The position numbers and the translations under genes are program-made. Shown here piece by piece: positions 6,961 to 10,158 of a stretch of 10,158 bases of DNA. The stretch lies in assembly GCA_003250135.1 (NCBI GenBank), contig QKHF01000068.1:1-10158 (forward strand), written 5' to 3'. The stretch comes from Paracoccaceae bacterium. GTDB lineage: Bacteria > Pseudomonadota > Alphaproteobacteria > Rhodobacterales > Rhodobacteraceae. The first letter of the stretch is position 1. Each line of letters opens with the position of its first letter. Under the pieces are notes generated by a model. The model made no database searches. It saw only the letters and a list, made by a program, of their open reading frames with translations, and had not been told where the DNA came from.

Positions 6961-7719
6961 TCAGTCCTTAGAAGCCTTTTTCTTCTTTTTCTTCTTGCCG
7001 CCCTTGGCCTTCGGCTTCGCCGGTTCCGCTTTCATCTCCGTCGCTTCGATCGGGGTATCTGGCGGCGCCTCAGGCGGCGTGTCGTCAGGGGCCGGGTCCG
7101 GCTCGGCGGTCTCCAGCGCCTGGTCCGCCGCCCGCGACGCCGCCGCGGCGAGCCCGCTTAGAAACACCGCGTTCAGGTCGCGCATCGCGCTTTCCCAGAT
7201 GGCGATCGCGGCGTCGGTGCGTCGTTCGAGGGTCTCGGTCAGCTTCATCGCCTCGGCGACGCGCGTTTCGCTCTGCGCCGCCACCGCCGCCTCGGTCATG
7301 GCCGTAGCTTCGTCCAGGCTCTGCCGGATCGCCTGCATCGCCTTGCGCATGCGATTGGCGTCGTCGATGGTCTTGGCCGCTGCGGCGTCGACGGCGTCGA
7401 TCTGCGCCTTGTAATGCTCCAGCGCCTTCAGATAACGCGACGCCCGCGCCTTGAGCAGGGAGTCATAGGCCTCGATCGCGCGCGCGGCGCCGCCATGCAT
7501 CTTTCTGTTATAGGCCCGGAGGGTCTTCTCGCGCGCGGCGCTGGCCGCCTCGGACGCTGAGCTGGCCTTTTCCAGCGCCGAGTGCGCCTCGCGTCCCGTT
7601 CGGGCCTCCCACTCGCGGAACGCCTTCATCATCTCCGAATAGCCGCGCGGCTGGGGCGCGTCGAGCAACGCCTGCCGCCACCAGTCGGGCGACAGGTAAT
7701 TCGGAGGTTTGATCGCCAT
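6961..7719 (-). CDS. Ala-rich helical (phasin-like) protein with poly-lysine tail, function unknown
   Basis: I do not recognise a defined family for this 252-residue protein. Residues 1-40 carry several aromatics (NYLSPDWWRQALLD). Residues 45-200 are almost entirely Ala/Glu/Lys/Arg/Gln-rich and look like long amphipathic helices or coiled coil, without signal peptide or membrane segment. Residues 201-227 are acidic and Pro-rich (likely disordered). The end is strongly basic, with KPKAKGG then seven consecutive lysines (242-248) and ASKD. The helical body resembles phasins, which coat polyhydroxyalkanoate granules, and the basic tail recalls nucleic-acid-binding tails; both are inferences from composition. 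The frame stays open upstream to 8043 inside ubiD, but the ATG at 7719 has AGGGAG 6 nt upstream and begins a sensible protein, so I chose it. Confidence 0.85.
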   Translation of the reverse strand: MAIKPPNYLSPDWWRQALLDAPQPRGYSEMMKAFREWEARTGREAHSALEKASSASEAASAAREKTLRAYNRKMHGGAARAIEAYDSLLKARASRYLKALEHYKAQIDAVDAAAAKTIDDANRMRKAMQAIRQSLDEATAMTEAAVAAQSETRVAEAMKLTETLERRTDAAIAIWESAMRDLNAVFLSGLAAAASRAADQALETAEPDPAPDDTPPEAPPDTPIEATEMKAEPAKPKAKGGKKKKKKKASKD

Positions 7720-7725
7720 CGCGCG

Positions 7726-7731
7726 CTCCCT
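7726..7731 (-). promoter_or_regulatory. Shine-Dalgarno AGGGAG that sets the start of the phasin-like gene
   Basis: AGGGAG on the minus strand is 6 nt from the ATG at 7719. It supports the 252-residue product against a 360-residue in-frame reading that would overlap the 3' end of ubiD by about 245 nt. The 79 bp gap (7720-7798) shows a small CCGGA/TCCGG hairpin but no clear promoter or terminator. Confidence 0.6.
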
Positions 7732-7798
7732 GGGGCTTTGATTTTCCTCAGGTTCGCACGGCTGGCCGGAATCGCAAAGTCCGGGGCTGTCGCGGGGG

Positions 7799-9319
7799 TC
7801 AGAGATCGATCCCCAATTCGCCCCAGATCGCGTCGATCTTCGCCTTGGTCTCGGCGTCCATGTCGAGGACTTCGCCCCACTCGCGGTTGGTCTCGCCCGG
7901 CCACTTGTCGGTGGCGTCGAGGCCGATTTTCGAGCCGAGGCCGGAGACAGGCGAAGCGAAGTCGAGATAATCGATCGGCGTGTTCTCCAGAACGGTGATG
8001 TCGCGCGCCGGGTCCATGCGGGTGGTGATCGCCCACCAGACATCCTTCCAGTCGCGGGCGTTTATCCCGTCATCCACCACGATCACCCACTTGGTGTACA
8101 TGAACTGGCGGAGATAGGACCACGCGCCCAGCATCACCCGCTTGGCGTGGCCAGCATAGGCCTTCTTCATCGAGATGACGGCGATGCGATAGCTGCACCC
8201 CTCGGGCGGCAGCCAGAAATCGGTGATCTCGGGGAACTGCTGCTGCAGGAGCGGGATGAACACCTCGTTCAGCGCCTCGCCCAGCACCGAGGGCTCATCG
8301 GGCGGGCGGCCCGTATAGGTGCTCAGGTAAATCGGCTTCTTCCGCATGGTGATGGCGGAGACGGTGAAGACCGGGAACTTTTCGACCGAGTTGTAATAGC
8401 CGGTGTGATCGCCGTATGGCCCCTCGTCGGCGTATTCGTCGAGGCTGACATGCCCCTCCAGCACGATCTCGGCCGTTGCGGGGACTTTCAGCGGGACCGT
8501 CTTGCAGTCGACCAGCTCCACCGCCTTGCCGCGCAGCAGCCCCGCGAAATGGTACTCGCTGAGGGTGTCGGGCACCGGCGTGACGGCGGCGAGGATCGTT
8601 CCCGGATCGGCGCCGATCACCGCGGCGACCGGCAGCGGCTCGGTCTTCTCCAGCCCCCAGCGGCGGTGGTGCTGCGCGCCGCCGCGATGCTTCAGCCAGC
8701 GCATGATCAGCTTGTTCTTGCCCAGCTTCTGCATGCGGTAGATGCCGAGGTTGAAATCGTCCTCGCGCTTGCCCGACGGGCCCTTGGTGACCACCAGCGG
8801 CCAGGTGATCAGCGGAGCCGGCTCGCCCGGCCAGCAGGTCTGGATCGGCAGGCGGTCGAGGTCGACCTCGTCGCCCGTCAGCACCACCTCCTGAACGGGG
8901 GCCTTGCCTGAGAAGGTTCCGCCCGCCGATTTCGGCTTCATCGCCATCACGGTCTTGGCCAAGGGAAGCATCCCCATCGCCTCACGAAAGCCTCCCGGCG
9001 GCTCCGGCTGGCGCAGAAAGGCGAGCAACTCGCCAACCTCGCGCAGGTCAGACCCAGTGCGCCGCTCTTTGCCCTCCAGCGTGACCCCGCGGGCGACCCT
9101 TTCCACCGTGCCGAACAGGTTCACCAGCACCGGCATCTCCGCCTTGGTCCCGTCCTCCTTCACCACGTTCTCGAACAGGATCGCCGGTCCGCCCGCATGC
9201 AGTGTGCGCTTGTGGATTTCGGTGATCTCGCGATCGGTCGAGACCTCGCGCGTGACGCGCACAAGCTGGCCGTCGGCTTCCAGCCGGTCGAGGAAATCGC
9301 GCAGAGAGGAATAGGGCAT
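7799..9319 (-). CDS. ubiD: UbiD, 3-polyprenyl-4-hydroxybenzoate decarboxylase
   Basis: UbiD removes the carboxyl group of 3-polyprenyl-4-hydroxybenzoate in ubiquinone biosynthesis, using prenylated FMN made by UbiX. The 506-residue product is close to E. coli UbiD (497). Family features are NLGIYRMQ (190-197), with N190 and R195 where metal/phosphate and catalytic Arg are expected; HRGGAQHHRRW (211-221); SEYHFAGLLRG (254-264), with E255 a likely metal ligand; DEYADEGPYGDHTGYY (294-309), with the acidic pair E295/E299; and the long conserved block 342-430. The frame is open upstream to 9478, but that adds 53 residues with no family similarity that I recognise. The ATG at 9319 (MPYSSLRDFLDRLE) has GCGGAG 5 nt upstream and fits the family start. 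No ubiX is in the window. It is transcribed divergently from the plus-strand gene at 9429. Confidence 0.97.
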   Translation of the reverse strand: MPYSSLRDFLDRLEADGQLVRVTREVSTDREITEIHKRTLHAGGPAILFENVVKEDGTKAEMPVLVNLFGTVERVARGVTLEGKERRTGSDLREVGELLAFLRQPEPPGGFREAMGMLPLAKTVMAMKPKSAGGTFSGKAPVQEVVLTGDEVDLDRLPIQTCWPGEPAPLITWPLVVTKGPSGKREDDFNLGIYRMQKLGKNKLIMRWLKHRGGAQHHRRWGLEKTEPLPVAAVIGADPGTILAAVTPVPDTLSEYHFAGLLRGKAVELVDCKTVPLKVPATAEIVLEGHVSLDEYADEGPYGDHTGYYNSVEKFPVFTVSAITMRKKPIYLSTYTGRPPDEPSVLGEALNEVFIPLLQQQFPEITDFWLPPEGCSYRIAVISMKKAYAGHAKRVMLGAWSYLRQFMYTKWVIVVDDGINARDWKDVWWAITTRMDPARDITVLENTPIDYLDFASPVSGLGSKIGLDATDKWPGETNREWGEVLDMDAETKAKIDAIWGELGIDL

Positions 9320-9428
9320 GCTGGCTCCGCAAGGTGTGACCTTCCGACATATACCGCGTTGCGCGGCGAGGGGAACGCGGCTTTGTGCTAGGCTGCGGTG
9401 ACGCGAATTCAGGATCGGGAGATCAACC
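9320..9428. promoter_or_regulatory. Divergent intergenic region between ubiD and the plus-strand gene
   Basis: This 109 bp gap must hold promoters for both flanking genes. Toward ubiD there is a TATATG (9353-9348 on the minus strand) but no good -35 box at the right distance. Toward the plus-strand gene, TGCTAGGCT (9386-9394) looks like an extended -10 (TGnTAnnnT), also without a convincing -35. A GGGAG Shine-Dalgarno (9417-9421) sits 7 nt before the ATG at 9429. The individual boxes are weak; that the gap is regulatory follows from the divergent layout. Confidence 0.4.
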
Positions 9429-9476
9429 ATGGCCGCAGTGAAGGGCTTCAAGATCAACGGCGTCGAATTCAGGATC
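9404..9476 (+). repeat. 13-nt direct repeat across the start of the plus-strand gene
   Basis: CGAATTCAGGATC occurs at 9404-9416, just before the Shine-Dalgarno, and again at 9464-9476 inside the coding sequence, exactly 60 nt apart. Both copies are followed after 12-13 nt by CCATGGC, so the similarity is slightly longer if one indel is allowed. It may be chance or the trace of a local duplication. Confidence 0.45.
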
Positions 9477-10158
9477 ACCGGGCAAAGCCATGGCGACAGC
9501 CACCATTACATTCTGCTGGAGGAGTGGACCTGCGAGGAAGGGCCGCTGGTCCTGCACCGGGAAGCCGAGGATCTGTTCCGGTTGGATTCCCGATGGGGCG
9601 CTGGAGACGGGATGGAGCGCCTGCTCGGAACGCTGGGCTTCCTGAGCGCGGGCAGGGTGACGGAAGCGCAGCTTGAATCGGTGTTCCGGCGCGTCTTCAG
9701 CGGTGTGACGCCCCGCCCGCCCCTGGCCGAGGAGGTCACGAAGGAGTACCGGAAATGCTACTCCTACCGGCTTGAGTTCGTGCGCAAGCACATCGTCGTC
9801 GAGCTGGAGAGTTTCGTCTATGGCGGCGGCTGGCCGCCCATCGGCATCCCCATCGTCGGTCACGTAACGATCCCCTACGCCTACGCCTTCGTGATGACCG
9901 CCTCTCCGGATTGCTGCCCCAATCGCGAGAAGTTGCAGCGCGAGATCATCAACAGCTGGAACGCGCTAAAGCCTCCGGATGAGGTCGATGTCGGCGAGCG
10001 GGAGCCGATGCGGTCGGTGCTGAGGAAGGCCAAGGAGCAGATTGACGCCGGAAAGGCGCCCCCGCTCAGGTCGCCCGGGGTCGAGTTCCCGCTTGGACTG
10101 GGATGGGGCGGCATGGACGACCCGCCTCCTCTGGAGGACGGCGCGCCGGAGTTTCGCA
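9429..10158 (+). CDS. Unrecognised hypothetical protein, N-terminal 243 residues (runs off right edge)
   Basis: An open frame begins at ATG 9429 and has no stop before the window ends. GGGAG lies 7 nt upstream of the ATG, and no better in-frame start is near. I do not recognise a family. Residues 1-90 form a mixed segment with VKGFKINGVEFRITG and a His cluster (SHGDSHHY, 20-27). Residues 107-135 (KCYSYRLEFVRKHIVVELESFVYGGG) look like paired beta strands. A Gly/Pro/hydrophobic stretch follows (134-158, WPPIGIPIVGHVTIPYAYAF), then an adjacent Cys pair (DCCP, 161-164). From about 205 onward the sequence is Pro/Gly-rich and probably disordered or a linker. There is no signal peptide, and the hydrophobic part is too broken by Pro and polar residues to be a confident membrane helix. 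Good RBS, sustained length and divergent placement support a real gene; function is open. Confidence 0.8.
   Translation, partial: MAAVKGFKINGVEFRITGQSHGDSHHYILLEEWTCEEGPLVLHREAEDLFRLDSRWGAGDGMERLLGTLGFLSAGRVTEAQLESVFRRVFSGVTPRPPLAEEVTKEYRKCYSYRLEFVRKHIVVELESFVYGGGWPPIGIPIVGHVTIPYAYAFVMTASPDCCPNREKLQREIINSWNALKPPDEVDVGEREPMRSVLRKAKEQIDAGKAPPLRSPGVEFPLGLGWGGMDDPPPLEDGAPEFR

Noticed and set aside
5574..6971. 465-codon plus-strand open frame antisense to cfa
   Set aside because: Long antisense frames are expected in GC-rich coding DNA; the product is rich in His/Arg/Gln/Ala with no recognisable domain, while the opposite strand encodes an intact Cfa.
7720..8043. In-frame extension of the phasin-like gene to 360 residues
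   Set aside because: It runs antiparallel in no sense but overlaps the 3' end of ubiD in another frame on the same strand; the extra sequence is Arg/Ser/Thr/Pro-rich shadow and a good RBS precedes the ATG at 7719.
9320..9478. 53-residue N-terminal extension of UbiD
   Set aside because: It crosses the divergent intergenic region and the start of the plus-strand gene, lacks family similarity, and the ATG at 9319 has its own RBS and the typical UbiD N-terminus.
1..10158. Mobile element, CRISPR array, tRNA or defence system
   Set aside because: I saw no transposase or integrase motifs, no regularly spaced repeats, no tRNA-like cloverleaf and no defence-type domains; genes are collinear housekeeping genes apart from the last one.

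Overview
The window reads as core chromosome of a high-GC alphaproteobacterium. The gene order lpxK, waaA, a DUF374 acyltransferase, a DUF4170 protein, an inositol-monophosphatase-family enzyme and pmbA/tldE, together with the protein sequences, points to the Rhodobacteraceae/Rhodobacterales. This assignment rests on recognising families and synteny, not on a database search. I see no insertion sequence, tRNA, rRNA, CRISPR array or phage module.

Ten of the eleven genes lie on the minus strand and are read from right to left. From the right they are: ubiD (ubiquinone decarboxylase, 7799-9319); an uncharacterised Ala-rich helical, phasin-like protein with a seven-lysine tail (6961-7719); cfa (cyclopropane fatty acid synthase, 5595-6869); a MAPEG-family membrane protein (5099-5509); pmbA/tldE (3750-5087); an inositol-monophosphatase/CysQ-like phosphatase with a TTG start (2918-3763); a small DUF4170 protein (2556-2798); a DUF374 acyltransferase (1758-2528); waaA (388-1761); and lpxK (383 to beyond the left edge). 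Spacing suggests several transcription units. MAPEG-pmbA-phosphatase are tightly packed or overlapping. DUF4170-DUF374-waaA-lpxK form a second tight run, preceded by a 119 bp gap with a weak promoter candidate. cfa, the phasin-like gene and ubiD are each preceded by about 80-110 bp of non-coding DNA.

The functional theme is the cell envelope. LpxK makes lipid IVA and WaaA adds Kdo to it. The DUF374 protein is a candidate (lyso)lipid or late lipid A acyltransferase. Cfa modifies membrane phospholipids. UbiD serves the quinone pool. PmbA/TldE is a protease partner involved in peptide maturation, and the phosphatase handles small phosphorylated metabolites.

The one plus-strand gene (9429 to beyond the right edge) diverges from ubiD and encodes a protein I do not recognise. 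It is the most novel-looking item here, but its end is missing. Otherwise the window is ordinary housekeeping sequence, and I found no convincing undescribed multi-gene system. The observations offered below are modest.
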